Assembly: GCA_937879855.1 (NCBI GenBank)
Contig: CALFMO010000055.1
Coordinates: 1-64,000 of the forward strand
Reading direction: 5' to 3'
Source of the DNA: an uncultured Acidobacteriaceae bacterium
Lineage (GTDB): Bacteria > Acidobacteriota > Terriglobia > Terriglobales > Acidobacteriaceae
Length of the DNA stretch: 64,000 nt
Position 1 is the first letter of the stretch. Each line of letters opens with the position of its first letter. Made by a program: the position numbers and the translations under genes. Positions 15,737-24,479 of this stretch are shown here, piece after piece. The notes beneath the pieces were generated by a model, which was not told where the DNA came from, searched no databases, and saw only the letters and a program-made list of their open reading frames with translations.

Positions 15737-17065
15737 GTGTTTTTGTTGACCAGCCACTTCCAAGCCGGGGAAAGAACTGCGCTGAAATTCGCGCTCCTGG
15801 TTCTATTGGTTTTGGCTGCGGCTCAGGCTGCATTGGCTGTTCCTGCATTCACGCCTCAGACACGCCTTGGATACCGCAGTGGCGATCAGTGGGAACCCGC
15901 CATCGCAGCCGACGGCCATGGACACGTCTACGTGCTCTATCCGCAGTATGGTACTGTGCCCGATTGCCCGAACTGCACGGCTCCAACTGTTGCGCTGATC
16001 GTCAGCAACGATAATGGACTGTCCTGGCAGTCTTCGCGTGCCCTTCTTCCTGTTGCAACCGGGCAGTTCGATCCGCAAATCGTGGTCGATCCTCTGGACC
16101 GGCAAACCGTGTATGCATCTTGGATGCAGAACAACAAGCGCGACATTATCGTGGCGCGGTCACTCGACTTCGGGCGCACGTGGTCGTTTTCGTGGGCGGA
16201 GCGCGGGCAGACCGATGCCGACAGGCCCGTGCTGGCAGTCCGCGGCGCGGATGTTTATGTGGGCTTCAACCACGAGGAAGAATTCTTTGTAGCCGCCTCG
16301 CATGATGCCGGACAGACTTTTGCGGCGGTGCAGGTGAACTCCAATGCCGCGCCTGGATCGTCGCTGGCAGGCGGGGCGACGGTCGATCCGGCAGGCAATG
16401 TTTATTTTGGCTGGACTGCGTATGCACGCCATGAACTGCCGACGCGTCCGGTCAGCATTTTTGTGAGCCGCTCAGCCGATGGCGGGCGGACGTGGAACAC
16501 CTCGCTGCTGGATGTGTCGAGCGCGCCTCCCGACTGTGACGCGCAAAGTTGCGAGACCGGTTATTTGGGCCCGCAGATCGCGCTGGCATCCGACGCCGCA
16601 GGAGCGCTCTACGCGCTATGGAACGCGGGCGCCGTCAATGGCGGACCGGAGCGCATTTACTTTTCGTCATCGATAACCGGGGGAGCAAGCTGGGCGGAAC
16701 GGGCCAATGTTTCGAACGCCGAGCCGGGCGTGGAACATTCGTTTCCTGCGTTGGCGGCGGGCGCGGCGGGCGACGTTCGCGTTGCATGGATGGATGCGCG
16801 AACGCCTGATACCAGCCAAGTCCACCGCCAGTTGTGGAATACCTACTACCGCAGTTCAACCAACGGCGGGGCCACGTGGAGTGCCGAGACGCAGCTTTCG
16901 GGGTCGGTGCGCGGCTACGACTACATTCAGCCGGGAGGGTTCCGCTTTCCTTTTGGAGACTACTTCGGGCTCGCGATTGATAGCGATGGCGCTACGCAGG
17001 CGGTGTGGGGCGAGGGACAGAATTACAAGGCTCCGGGATCGATCTGGTACGCTCAGGGACGATAG
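15737..17065 (+). CDS. Exported BNR/Asp-box repeat protein (sialidase-like fold)
   Basis: 442 residues from a GTG start; the signal peptide is LKFALLVLLVLAAAQAALA. Asp-box repeats occur through the whole protein: SNDNGLSWQS, SLDFGRTWS, SHDAGQTF, SADGGRTWN and STNGGATWS, predicting a six-bladed beta-propeller. Catalytic residues of true sialidases (the arginine triad, Asp, Tyr/Glu pair) cannot be confirmed by eye, so it may be a glycosidase or only a propeller. It stands alone between msrA and a repeat element. Confidence 0.82.
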   Translation: MFLLTSHFQAGERTALKFALLVLLVLAAAQAALAVPAFTPQTRLGYRSGDQWEPAIAADGHGHVYVLYPQYGTVPDCPNCTAPTVALIVSNDNGLSWQSSRALLPVATGQFDPQIVVDPLDRQTVYASWMQNNKRDIIVARSLDFGRTWSFSWAERGQTDADRPVLAVRGADVYVGFNHEEEFFVAASHDAGQTFAAVQVNSNAAPGSSLAGGATVDPAGNVYFGWTAYARHELPTRPVSIFVSRSADGGRTWNTSLLDVSSAPPDCDAQSCETGYLGPQIALASDAAGALYALWNAGAVNGGPERIYFSSSITGGASWAERANVSNAEPGVEHSFPALAAGAAGDVRVAWMDARTPDTSQVHRQLWNTYYRSSTNGGATWSAETQLSGSVRGYDYIQPGGFRFPFGDYFGLAIDSDGATQAVWGEGQNYKAPGSIWYAQGR

Positions 17066-17074
17066 GGCACCTTG

Positions 17075-17169
17075 TAGTGCCGGCGTCTCGCCGGCTGTCT
17101 CGGGGGCATCTTGCCCGCGAAGAGTGCGGGCGGGGCGCCCGCACGACAGCCGCCGGGACGGCGGCGCTA
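17075..17169. repeat. MITE-like composite palindromic element, copy 1
   Basis: About 25-bp imperfect terminal inverted repeats (left TAGTGCCGGCGTCTCGCCGG..., right ...CCGGGACGGCGGCGCTA) flank a GCGGGCGGGGCGCCCGC core. The same ends, with a different middle, delimit 27999-28136. Both copies lie just after a stop codon. Confidence 0.75.
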
Positions 17170-17184
17170 CCGTTAACAACCAAT

Positions 17185-18126
17185 TTATTCCATCAGCATT
17201 GCGCCGGTGAGATCGGCGAGCTTTGCCACGTGATGCTCGTGGCACCATTCTTCCAGTTCATCCACAACCTTCTCTGTGGCACATGGGTCCCAATAACTTG
17301 CAGTACCGATCTGCACGGCGGAAGCTCCGGCCAGCATGAATTCAATGACATCGGCGGCAGTTGAAATTCCGCCCATGCCGATCACGGGAATTCTCACCGC
17401 GTGCGCCGCGTCATAGACCATGCGCACGGCGATTGGTTTAATCGCCGGACCGGAAAGCCCGGCGGTAACGTTGGCGATGCGCGGCTTGCGGGTTTCGGGA
17501 TCAATCGCCATGGCCACGAAGGTGTTGATGACCGAGAGCGCGTCGGCGCCAGCTTCCTGCGCCACGTAAGCCATCTGCGCGATGCTGGTCACGTTGGGAG
17601 AGAGTTTGACGATGAGTGGCCGCGCGGCGATGCGTTTAGCCGTGGTGACAATTTCATCCAGCGAGCGCGGGTCGGTGCCGAACTGGATACCTCCCTGCTC
17701 GGTGTTGGGGCAGGAAACATTCAGTTCGTAGGCGGCGATGCCCTCTCCCTGGTTGAGGATCTCGATGGTTCGTTCGTAGTCTTCGCGGGTGTAGCCGAAA
17801 ACATTGGCCAGCACGACGGCGTTTTTGATATTGCGCAGGTGCGGCAACTTCTCGTCGAGAAAAGCCTGGGCACCGATGTTCTGCAGGCCGATGGCGTTGA
17901 GCATCCCAGCCGCGGTCTCCCACAGGCGCGGCGGAGGATTACCAATCATCGGTTCCTTCGACAATCCTTTCACTACAAGAGCACCCAGCTTGCCGAGGTG
18001 GACCACGTCCTCAAATTCAACGCCGTAGCCGAAGGTGCCGCTAGCGGCGATCACCGGATTCTTGAGTGGAATGCCGGCTACGCTGACGCTGAGATCGGGG
18101 GATCCGGAATTGGCGGAAGGGCTCAT
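17185..18126 (-). CDS. pyrD: Dihydroorotate dehydrogenase, class 1B catalytic subunit
   Basis: 313 residues. FMN-enzyme landmarks: NPVIAASGTFGYG, ALVVKGLSKEP, RLWETAAGMLNAIGLQN, ELNVSCPNTEQGG (catalytic Cys region), IVKLSPNV, SVINTF and IPVIGMGGI. The SCPN loop with Cys and the lack of an N-terminal membrane helix point to class 1B, which normally pairs with the PyrK iron-sulfur subunit; no pyrK is adjacent. It oxidises dihydroorotate to orotate in pyrimidine synthesis. The start codon overlaps the stop of the upstream phosphatase (ATGA), so the two are translationally coupled. Confidence 0.94.
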   Translation of the reverse strand: MSPSANSGSPDLSVSVAGIPLKNPVIAASGTFGYGVEFEDVVHLGKLGALVVKGLSKEPMIGNPPPRLWETAAGMLNAIGLQNIGAQAFLDEKLPHLRNIKNAVVLANVFGYTREDYERTIEILNQGEGIAAYELNVSCPNTEQGGIQFGTDPRSLDEIVTTAKRIAARPLIVKLSPNVTSIAQMAYVAQEAGADALSVINTFVAMAIDPETRKPRIANVTAGLSGPAIKPIAVRMVYDAAHAVRIPVIGMGGISTAADVIEFMLAGASAVQIGTASYWDPCATEKVVDELEEWCHEHHVAKLADLTGAMLME

Positions 18127-19748
18127 GGCTGGCCTTCTCCGGCGGAGTGCGTGGGCGCGAGCGCTTCCGTCAGTACTCGACCGATGGCGTGGGTCGGAGC
18201 GTTGATACCAAGCAGAGAGGCGAACGTGGCCGCCAGGTCAACGGGTTCGGTCGGCATCCGATAAGTGCCAGGCTGGAATGGCAAACCGTAAAAGGCGAGA
18301 GGCACGTGCGTATCGTAGTTGTAGGGCGAGGCGTGGTCGGTGCCTTTGGCCGGACCCACGGTGTAAATGTCGGAGACGCCCATTACGTACCAACTTCCTT
18401 CCGATGAATAGCTGTTCAAGTACTTTCGCCCCAGCGGAGTGTTGGCAACTTCGCCGTCGGCGAGTTGGGACTTAGTGTAGTAGCCGCGCAGCCCGGCTTG
18501 CTTCATGGCTTCGCCGACGGCAGCCTCGGCGTCGTGCTCGCGCACGTGAGCGGCGGTGAAAGCATCTTGATCGAGCCACGCCATGGGATAGTCCAGCTTG
18601 ACATAAGCGGCAGCGTGGCCGGAAGAAAATTTTGTGGCGATCGCGCTGTTGAGTTGTGCTTCGAGTTTCTTGCTGTCAAGATTGGCGGCGGGAATTCGCA
18701 GCTTCTTCACCGCGTCGGGTAGAGAAGAAACCCCGTGGTCCGCCGAAAGGGCGATCCACACATTGGCCAATCCGATTTGATGTCCCAGGAATGCGAAGAA
18801 GTCGGCCAGTTCGCGGTCGAGATCGAGAGCCATCTGCTGCATCTCGGGAGAATCCGGCCCGACCTGGTGACCGAGAATGTCGTTGGGCGAGAGGCTGACG
18901 GAAAGCAAGTCCGTCGCGGGACCCCGACCCACGTTTTCGTACTGCACCAACTCCTGGGCGAACTCAAGTTCATACTCGTTCGCGAATGATGTCGGGCCGA
19001 CGACTTCATAAAAGCCGGCGTCGGAGCCGTCTTTGCTTTTGCGGTGCGCAGTCGAGCGGAGAATAGCTCCCTGCGCATCCTTCCACTCGCGATCCCAATA
19101 TTTCGCGGGACGGATGGAGTTGAACTCCTGCACCCAGTGGGGAAGATCACCGCGGTAGTAGGTGGATGTGACCCACGCGCCGCTTGTGGGATCGATCCAG
19201 TAGGCCGCGTCTGCGGCGAAGCCGCCAGGAAGGACGGAGGCGCGATCCTTCAACGAAACCGCGAATACGCGAGCCTTGCCTTGCGTCGCCAGTTTAAGTT
19301 CATCGCCCAGCGTGTCGGCGAGGAGATTGTGTGGTGAGGCGCCAGCTTTTTCTCCGGCGACGCCAACCAGTTTCGTGTTGTCGTCCTCGACGGAAGTCAC
19401 CATCTGCTTCTTGCTGGGCTCCCACCATTCGTTGCCGACAATGCCGTGGCCGTTGCTGTAGGCGCCGGTGAATAAAGTGGCGTGTCCGGGAGCGGTGCGT
19501 GTGTTGGCGTAATTGTAATTACAGTTGGAGAAATATGCGCCGTGATCGAGAAGCAGGCGGAAGCCGGCGTCCCCGAACTGATTGCGGTAGCGTTCGAGAT
19601 AGTCGCCGCGGAACTGGTCGATCACGATGACTACAATCAGCTTGGGATGGGCGTCGTAGGCGGAGGCGAAACTGCGAATCGGCAAGCTGGCAATAATCGT
19701 CAGCAAGAAGAAGAGGCGAACAGCCACAGATCTGGGGGACGACCTCAT
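18123..19748 (-). CDS. Alkaline phosphatase superfamily protein, PafA-like, exported
   Basis: 541 residues with a signal peptide (LFFLLTIIASLPIRSFA). The metal and nucleophile region reads VVIVIDQFRGDYLERY, then NTRTAPGHATLFTG with a Thr at the nucleophile position, and HGIVGNEWW; ALSADHGVSSLPD supplies the distal Asp-His pair. Thr rather than Ser as nucleophile and this layout match PafA/type I phosphodiesterase-like enzymes, which hydrolyse phosphate monoesters in the periplasm without strong Pi inhibition. Coupling to pyrD by a 4-base overlap is unusual in content. No clear Pho box was found upstream. Confidence 0.86.
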   Translation of the reverse strand: MRSSPRSVAVRLFFLLTIIASLPIRSFASAYDAHPKLIVVIVIDQFRGDYLERYRNQFGDAGFRLLLDHGAYFSNCNYNYANTRTAPGHATLFTGAYSNGHGIVGNEWWEPSKKQMVTSVEDDNTKLVGVAGEKAGASPHNLLADTLGDELKLATQGKARVFAVSLKDRASVLPGGFAADAAYWIDPTSGAWVTSTYYRGDLPHWVQEFNSIRPAKYWDREWKDAQGAILRSTAHRKSKDGSDAGFYEVVGPTSFANEYELEFAQELVQYENVGRGPATDLLSVSLSPNDILGHQVGPDSPEMQQMALDLDRELADFFAFLGHQIGLANVWIALSADHGVSSLPDAVKKLRIPAANLDSKKLEAQLNSAIATKFSSGHAAAYVKLDYPMAWLDQDAFTAAHVREHDAEAAVGEAMKQAGLRGYYTKSQLADGEVANTPLGRKYLNSYSSEGSWYVMGVSDIYTVGPAKGTDHASPYNYDTHVPLAFYGLPFQPGTYRMPTEPVDLAATFASLLGINAPTHAIGRVLTEALAPTHSAGEGQP

Positions 19749-19823
19749 CGCGAAGGTAGTTTACACAGTCGGAAAGAATACGCCAAAAGTAGTTCGGCTC
19801 TGCACTTCTCTAGGAGTCTGGCG

Positions 19824-19848
19824 GACAGCCGAGGCGGCTGTCGCTACG
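19824..19848. repeat. REP-like palindrome, family A, identical 25-mer
   Basis: Exact copy of 94-118, between the divergent phosphatase and serS genes. Confidence 0.85.
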
Positions 19849-19896
19849 CGAGCGGCGTGCATTTCGCGGGGCTTTTCCGATACATTAGTTAGTCCC

Positions 19897-21189
19897 ATGC
19901 TTGATCTGAATTTTGTTCGCGAAAACCTGTCTTTAGTGGAAGAAAAGCTGCGCCAGCGCGGCATGGATCCGTCTGCCGTGCTCAGGGATTTTCGCGAGGT
20001 CGACACGCAGCGGCGGCAAGCCATTACCGAGGCGGAGACCAGTAAGGCTCAGCGCAACAAAGCCTCGGAAGAAATCGCAAAATTGAAGAAGAGCGGGCAG
20101 GACGCCAGCGCTGCCATGGTTCAGACCAAGGATCTGCGCGAGAAAATTCAGGCCCTGGAAAAGACTGCGGCGGATCTTGATACGCGGCTGCGCGACATTC
20201 TCGCGGGCATTCCCAACCTGCCGCATGCCAGCGTGCCGGTCGGCAACAGCGCCGAGCAGAATGTGGAAGTGCGGCGCTGGGGGTCGCCGCCGAAATTTGA
20301 TTTCGCGCCCAAAGCACACTGGGACTTGGGCGCCGAGCTCGGCATCCTCGATCTGGAACGGGCGGTGAAGCTGACGGGTGCGCGGTTCGCCGTCTACTGG
20401 GATCTCGGCGCAAAGCTGGAGCGGGCACTGGCAAACTTCATGCTCGACCTGCACACGCGCCAGCACGGATACACCGAGGTGCTGCCACCTTACCTGGTGA
20501 ATTCCGATTCGATGTATGGCACCGGGCAACTGCCGAAGTTTGCGGCGGATTCTTTCCGCGTGCCGCACGGCGACAAGGATTTGTGGCTGATTCCCACGGC
20601 GGAAGTTCCGGTTACGAACCTTTATCGCGACGAAGTGCTGAAGCAGGCGCGGCTGCCGATCTCATTAACCGCTTACACAGCGTGCTTCCGTAGCGAGGCG
20701 GGATCGTACGGGAAGGATGTGCGCGGGATTATCCGGCAGCACCAGTTTCAGAAAGTGGAACTGGTGAAGTTCGCGCGGCCGGAACAGTCTTACGAGGAGC
20801 ACGAGAAACTCACGCGCGATGCTGAAGAAGTCTTGCAGAAACTCGGCCTGCACTACCGCGTGGTCACGCTGTGCACGGGTGATATGGGAGCGTCGGCGGC
20901 GAAGACGTACGACATCGAGGTCTGGCTGCCGGGCCAGCAACTGTTCCGCGAGATTTCGTCATGCTCGAACTTCGAAGCGTATCAGGCGCGGCGGGCCAAC
21001 ATTCGCTACCGTCCCGAGGGCAAGAACAAGACCGAATTTGTGCACACGCTGAACGGCAGCGGGCTCGCTGTCGGTCGCACCTGGGTGGCGATTGTGGAGA
21101 ATTACCAGCAGGCTGACGGCAGCGTGGTGATTCCCGAGGCGCTGCGTCCCTATATCGGGTCCGAAAGAATTACGCCCAAGAAGTTTTAG
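19897..21189 (+). CDS. serS: Serine-tRNA ligase
   Basis: 430 residues, normal family length. The N-terminal long coiled-coil arm (about 28-100) that grips the tRNA-Ser variable arm is evident. Class II motifs: motif 2 CFRSEAGSYGKDVRGIIR with QHQFQKVEL, motif 3 NGSGLAVGRTWVAIVENY; TAEVPVTN and ISSCSNFEAYQARR are family-specific. It charges tRNA-Ser (and selenocysteine tRNA where present). The 14-bp tandem array follows immediately after the stop. Confidence 0.97.
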   Translation: MLDLNFVRENLSLVEEKLRQRGMDPSAVLRDFREVDTQRRQAITEAETSKAQRNKASEEIAKLKKSGQDASAAMVQTKDLREKIQALEKTAADLDTRLRDILAGIPNLPHASVPVGNSAEQNVEVRRWGSPPKFDFAPKAHWDLGAELGILDLERAVKLTGARFAVYWDLGAKLERALANFMLDLHTRQHGYTEVLPPYLVNSDSMYGTGQLPKFAADSFRVPHGDKDLWLIPTAEVPVTNLYRDEVLKQARLPISLTAYTACFRSEAGSYGKDVRGIIRQHQFQKVELVKFARPEQSYEEHEKLTRDAEEVLQKLGLHYRVVTLCTGDMGASAAKTYDIEVWLPGQQLFREISSCSNFEAYQARRANIRYRPEGKNKTEFVHTLNGSGLAVGRTWVAIVENYQQADGSVVIPEALRPYIGSERITPKKF

Positions 21190-21196
21190 GGAAGCA

Positions 21197-21252
21197 GGTC
21201 TTAGGTCTTGGGTCTTAGGTCTTGGGTCTTAGGTCTTGGGTCTTAGGTCTTG
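21197..21252. repeat. Four perfect 14-bp tandem repeats GGTCTTAGGTCTTG
   Basis: Four identical copies end to end, starting 8 bases after the serS stop. Reverse-complement words (ACACCTACGACCCAACACCC) appear at about 21317-21352, so the region could fold into a long stem and may end serS transcription. Confidence 0.92.
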
Positions 21253-21435
21253 GGGGTTAGGTGCTGCCTATTTGGTGTTGAGTCCTTGGCTCTGAGCGTA
21301 TCTGTTTTGATAGCCCAACACCTACGACCCAACACCCAACACTCAAGACCTGATTCGCATTGCCAAGAGAAGGAGTGGTCACTAGACTTGCAAAGAGCAG
21401 AACTCACAAGCACCGCGGTCCCCGCGCCCCTGCCC

Positions 21436-21810
21436 ATGAAGGCCATCTGGCGAACAATTCGCGGATACATTCTGTGGCAATACGAGCGGGGCACACTCCA
21501 TTACGACATTATGGTCACACTGATTCTGATTTTCGTTTTGTTCTCGCCGCGTGTGATTAACTTCAACGACAAACCCATTGCGCGGAATCCGCATCCGACA
21601 GAAGTGGTCGTGACGGCCGACGCTCAAGGCCGTCTCATTTATCAGGTCGCGGCCAGCGCCGTTTCGCCTGGGGATGACGTTTCGACGCAGGATCAGTTGC
21701 TGCGAATCATCGAACCCATCTCGGGCGCGATTTCGATCGTGAGTTACGAACCCGTGAAAGATGGCAAGGGTAAAGTTCAGAGTTACAGAGTCTTAGCCCA
21801 GCGGGAGTAG
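21436..21810 (+). CDS. Single-pass membrane protein, function unknown
   Basis: 124 residues from ATG 21436. It has one membrane segment (about 26-39, MVTLILIFVLFSP) after a basic, aromatic N-terminus (WRTIRGYILWQYERG), and a soluble part beginning with NFNDKP. The soluble part resembles nothing I can name. A longer form from TTG 21388, with AAGGAG about 12 bases upstream, is possible. It lies 34 bases before the LolA-like gene in the same direction, so it may be a membrane partner of it. Confidence 0.65.
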   Translation: MKAIWRTIRGYILWQYERGTLHYDIMVTLILIFVLFSPRVINFNDKPIARNPHPTEVVVTADAQGRLIYQVAASAVSPGDDVSTQDQLLRIIEPISGAISIVSYEPVKDGKGKVQSYRVLAQRE

Positions 21811-21844
21811 CCGCGGCCAGGTAGCGATCCAAAAGAAAGTCTGA

Positions 21845-22606
21845 ATGAAACGATTCCCGGTCATTCTCATTCTCGTCGCGCTCGCTCTCTCTATCCTCGG
21901 CTTCACTTCTATCTTCGGCTTCGCTGCGGCGCCACAGGCAAAGCCCGCCGACTCCGGCGCACTGGATGCTGTCCTGAAAAAAATGGACGACGCCGCGCCC
22001 AGCTTTCACACCTTGCAGGCCGATTTTGAGTGGGACTCCTACGAAAAAGTGATCGATGAGGTCGACGAGATTCAAACCGGCACCATCTATTACCGGCGCA
22101 ACGGCAAAGAGATCGAGATGATGGCCGTAGTCAAGATGGCTGGAAGCGATCCGGCCAAATTAAAACCAGACACGAAATACGTGCTCTTCAGCAACGGCAA
22201 GATTTCGATGTACCAGCCCAAGCCCGATCAGGTAACGGTTTACGACCTTGGCAAGAATAAAGTCGATTTTGAAAGTTACGTCGTCCTGGGTTTTGGCGGC
22301 AGCGGCAAGGACCTGGTGAAGGCATTCGATGTGACCTATGCTGGCCCGAAGACGATTGATGGCGTGGCGACAGCGGAGCTGCAACTCATCCCCAAATCGG
22401 ACAAAGTCCGCAATAATTACAACAAGATCATTCTTTGGATCGATCTCGACAAGGGGATTTCGGTGCAACAGCAGTTTTTTTCGCCGCAGGGAGACTACCG
22501 GCTGACGAAATATAAAAACATTGATTTGAACGGGAAGAAGATACCGGACGACGTTTTCAAGTTGAAGACTACAAGCAAGACGCAGACGCTTTCGCCCAAA
22601 GGTTAA
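21845..22606 (+). CDS. LolA-like outer-membrane lipoprotein-sorting protein
   Basis: 253 residues with a signal peptide (FPVILILVALALSILGF...). The mature region starts LDAVLKKMDDAAPSFHTLQADF, the LolA/LolB/VioE fold opening, and continues with strand patterns GTIYYRRNGKEIEMM, YVLFSNGKISMYQPK and TAELQLIPKSDKVRNNYNKIILWID. LolA carries lipoproteins across the periplasm; wider family members may carry other lipids. Length and order fit the acidobacterial LolA-like set. No LolCDE genes are near. Confidence 0.82.
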   Translation: MKRFPVILILVALALSILGFTSIFGFAAAPQAKPADSGALDAVLKKMDDAAPSFHTLQADFEWDSYEKVIDEVDEIQTGTIYYRRNGKEIEMMAVVKMAGSDPAKLKPDTKYVLFSNGKISMYQPKPDQVTVYDLGKNKVDFESYVVLGFGGSGKDLVKAFDVTYAGPKTIDGVATAELQLIPKSDKVRNNYNKIILWIDLDKGISVQQQFFSPQGDYRLTKYKNIDLNGKKIPDDVFKLKTTSKTQTLSPKG

Positions 22607-22691
22607 GTTATTGAATTTAAAGAACAAGAAGGTGTGCTAAGAATCGCGTTGGGGACGATATACTGGCCCCACCCTTCAGTTGGGATCATTC

Positions 22692-22907
22692 ATGGCCAAG
22701 GTTTTTACGATTACGGTGCCTCCGAAGTTGGGCAATAAGCGCCGGGAACGCTCCTCAGATCCTCGTTACGTGGATGGGCAGCGCCTGCTCGTCGACGCCA
22801 TGAAGTATCTGGCGCAAGCCGACCCGTTGCAGAACCGTCCAGCGATCGAACTCATTTCCGAACATGTCCGCACGCGCTTTCGCATGAGCGATTCGCCGCT
22901 GGGGTGA
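22692..22907 (+). CDS. Small conserved-looking protein, function unknown
   Basis: 71 residues, basic, no signal or membrane segment: MAKVFTITVPPKLGNKRRER then a helical region (YVDGQRLLVDAMKYLAQADP). The start may instead be TTG 22680. I do not recognise it. Codon use resembles neighbouring genes and it sits compactly between lolA-like and a convergent glycosyltransferase gene, which supports it as real. Confidence 0.55.
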   Translation: MAKVFTITVPPKLGNKRRERSSDPRYVDGQRLLVDAMKYLAQADPLQNRPAIELISEHVRTRFRMSDSPLG

Positions 22908-22932
22908 TGCTCCCAATAACCTCCCTGTTTGA

Positions 22933-24348
22933 TCATGCACGCCGGTGAAAGATCGCCGAGGCCAGAACTATAACCACGGGATAGCATTCGAGCGTGTAGC
23001 GAGGTTCGGGATTCTCCATGCTGCCAAGAAATGCGGAGCGCAGCAGTAGAAATAAAACCAGAAGCCCAACCCCGAAGCATGCTCGGGCGCGCACCAGTCC
23101 GGCAAGGGCCATCACGACATAGACCAAATTGACCAATCCAAATACCAGACTGACCGTAAGCCATCGGCGGTCGTCGTTGAACTCCCACCAGCGCGGATCG
23201 GAAGGAAACAACTCGGTTCGCGGACGCAGCCACATGTCTGCTATCCGGACGACCGGAAGCCATAGGTAATACCGCAGCGGGGCACCGTGAACGCGTTCCG
23301 CCGCCAAAGCGGCGAAGCGGGAATCGAGTTCCGGAGTCATATCGTGGTCGCGGTTGTAATCGGCAAAGAGTTCGCCAGTCTGCTCCCGCTGCTGCTGGGA
23401 ATCGAAGGCGCGCCGGGGCAACTTCGTCGGGTCAATTTCTGCTCCGGGGACGCTCCAGTAAATCTCCTGCACCGAAACGTAATCTGCAATCCAGGTTTTG
23501 GTCCAGCGATTGAAGCCGTTCATGACCACATCGTCAGAATCGGTCGCGTAGCGCGGTGCGAGCGGTTCGAAGCGATGCAGCGTGTGGAGATTTCGCAGCG
23601 TCCAGGGCACCAGCGGCGCGAAGGCTCCCACGGCGACCAGCACTCCAGCCCAGAAAAGGGTTTGAGTGGCGAAGCGCACGTCACTTTCCGTGGTGCGCAG
23701 GCTCTTTCCCAGCAGCCACAGTAGATATCCGCCGATCGCCGCCAGTAATATTCCACCATCGGGCCGTAGCAGAATCGCTCCTCCCACGGATAGGCCGCAG
23801 CCGAGCCAGACGCCGTAGCGCTGAGCTTGCGAGGCCGATTCACCGACGCCCAGCGCGCAGAAGGCCAGATCGAAAGCGAGAGCAGTGAAGAAAATTTCGA
23901 GTGTCTCGGTGAGAGCTGCCGCAGCATAGTTGGCGAGAAAAGGGCAAAGCGCCGCCAGAAGGAACGCCACCTGCGCCGCTCGCGCGGAAAACATCCGCCG
24001 AGCAAGGTCAGCAATCACGAAGCATGTCGCCAGGTCGAACAGCACCTGCACAAGCAGGACTGCGCTAAAGTTTCCGACTCCGAAGAGTGCGAAGATTACT
24101 GCCAGAAACGCCGGATATCCCGGCAGGCGAGAAAGAGTCGGACTGATCGTGCCCGAGTTGGTGATGCCGTAGACGCCGTGCCGCAGCCAGTTCTGGGCGA
24201 TGTCGGCGTAAAAGCGGGAATCGTCTACGACCGCCGGAAAATAGGCGACCAGCAACAGGCGTAGGCCTAGCGCCGCCAGGCTCGCCGCCACAAAGAACTG
24301 CGCTTTCTTTTGCACCAGTTCCAGCACGACCCGCGCCAGTTGGCGCAC
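22933..24348 (-). CDS. GT39/ArnT-like multi-pass membrane glycosyltransferase
   Basis: 471 residues from a GTG start with about ten or eleven hydrophobic helices. The first periplasmic loop contains DDSRFYADIAQNWLRHGVYG and GYPAFLAVIFALFG, the acidic-residue region and PxYP-like loop of PMT/ArnT-type glycosyltransferases that use polyprenyl-phosphate sugars. The acceptor cannot be told from sequence. It lies head to head with the exopolysaccharide fusion gene 130 bases away, so a shared role in envelope polysaccharide is possible. Confidence 0.83.
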   Translation of the reverse strand: MRQLARVVLELVQKKAQFFVAASLAALGLRLLLVAYFPAVVDDSRFYADIAQNWLRHGVYGITNSGTISPTLSRLPGYPAFLAVIFALFGVGNFSAVLLVQVLFDLATCFVIADLARRMFSARAAQVAFLLAALCPFLANYAAAALTETLEIFFTALAFDLAFCALGVGESASQAQRYGVWLGCGLSVGGAILLRPDGGILLAAIGGYLLWLLGKSLRTTESDVRFATQTLFWAGVLVAVGAFAPLVPWTLRNLHTLHRFEPLAPRYATDSDDVVMNGFNRWTKTWIADYVSVQEIYWSVPGAEIDPTKLPRRAFDSQQQREQTGELFADYNRDHDMTPELDSRFAALAAERVHGAPLRYYLWLPVVRIADMWLRPRTELFPSDPRWWEFNDDRRWLTVSLVFGLVNLVYVVMALAGLVRARACFGVGLLVLFLLLRSAFLGSMENPEPRYTLECYPVVIVLASAIFHRRA

Positions 24349-24479
24349 GGCGAATCATAGCGCGTTTGCGGTCATCCCGGTGGTAGTAAAATGCATCTAA
24401 TGACCAAGAGCAGCTGACTCACCCTGCCTCGTCTGGAATTGACCGTCTGCCGTCCGCGGCATACGATGAACAGTCCCCC

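Noticed and set aside
21197..21252. 14-bp repeats as a CRISPR or origin iteron set
   Set aside because: No spacers, no cas genes, no replication gene or DnaA-box cluster nearby; words recur in other gaps.
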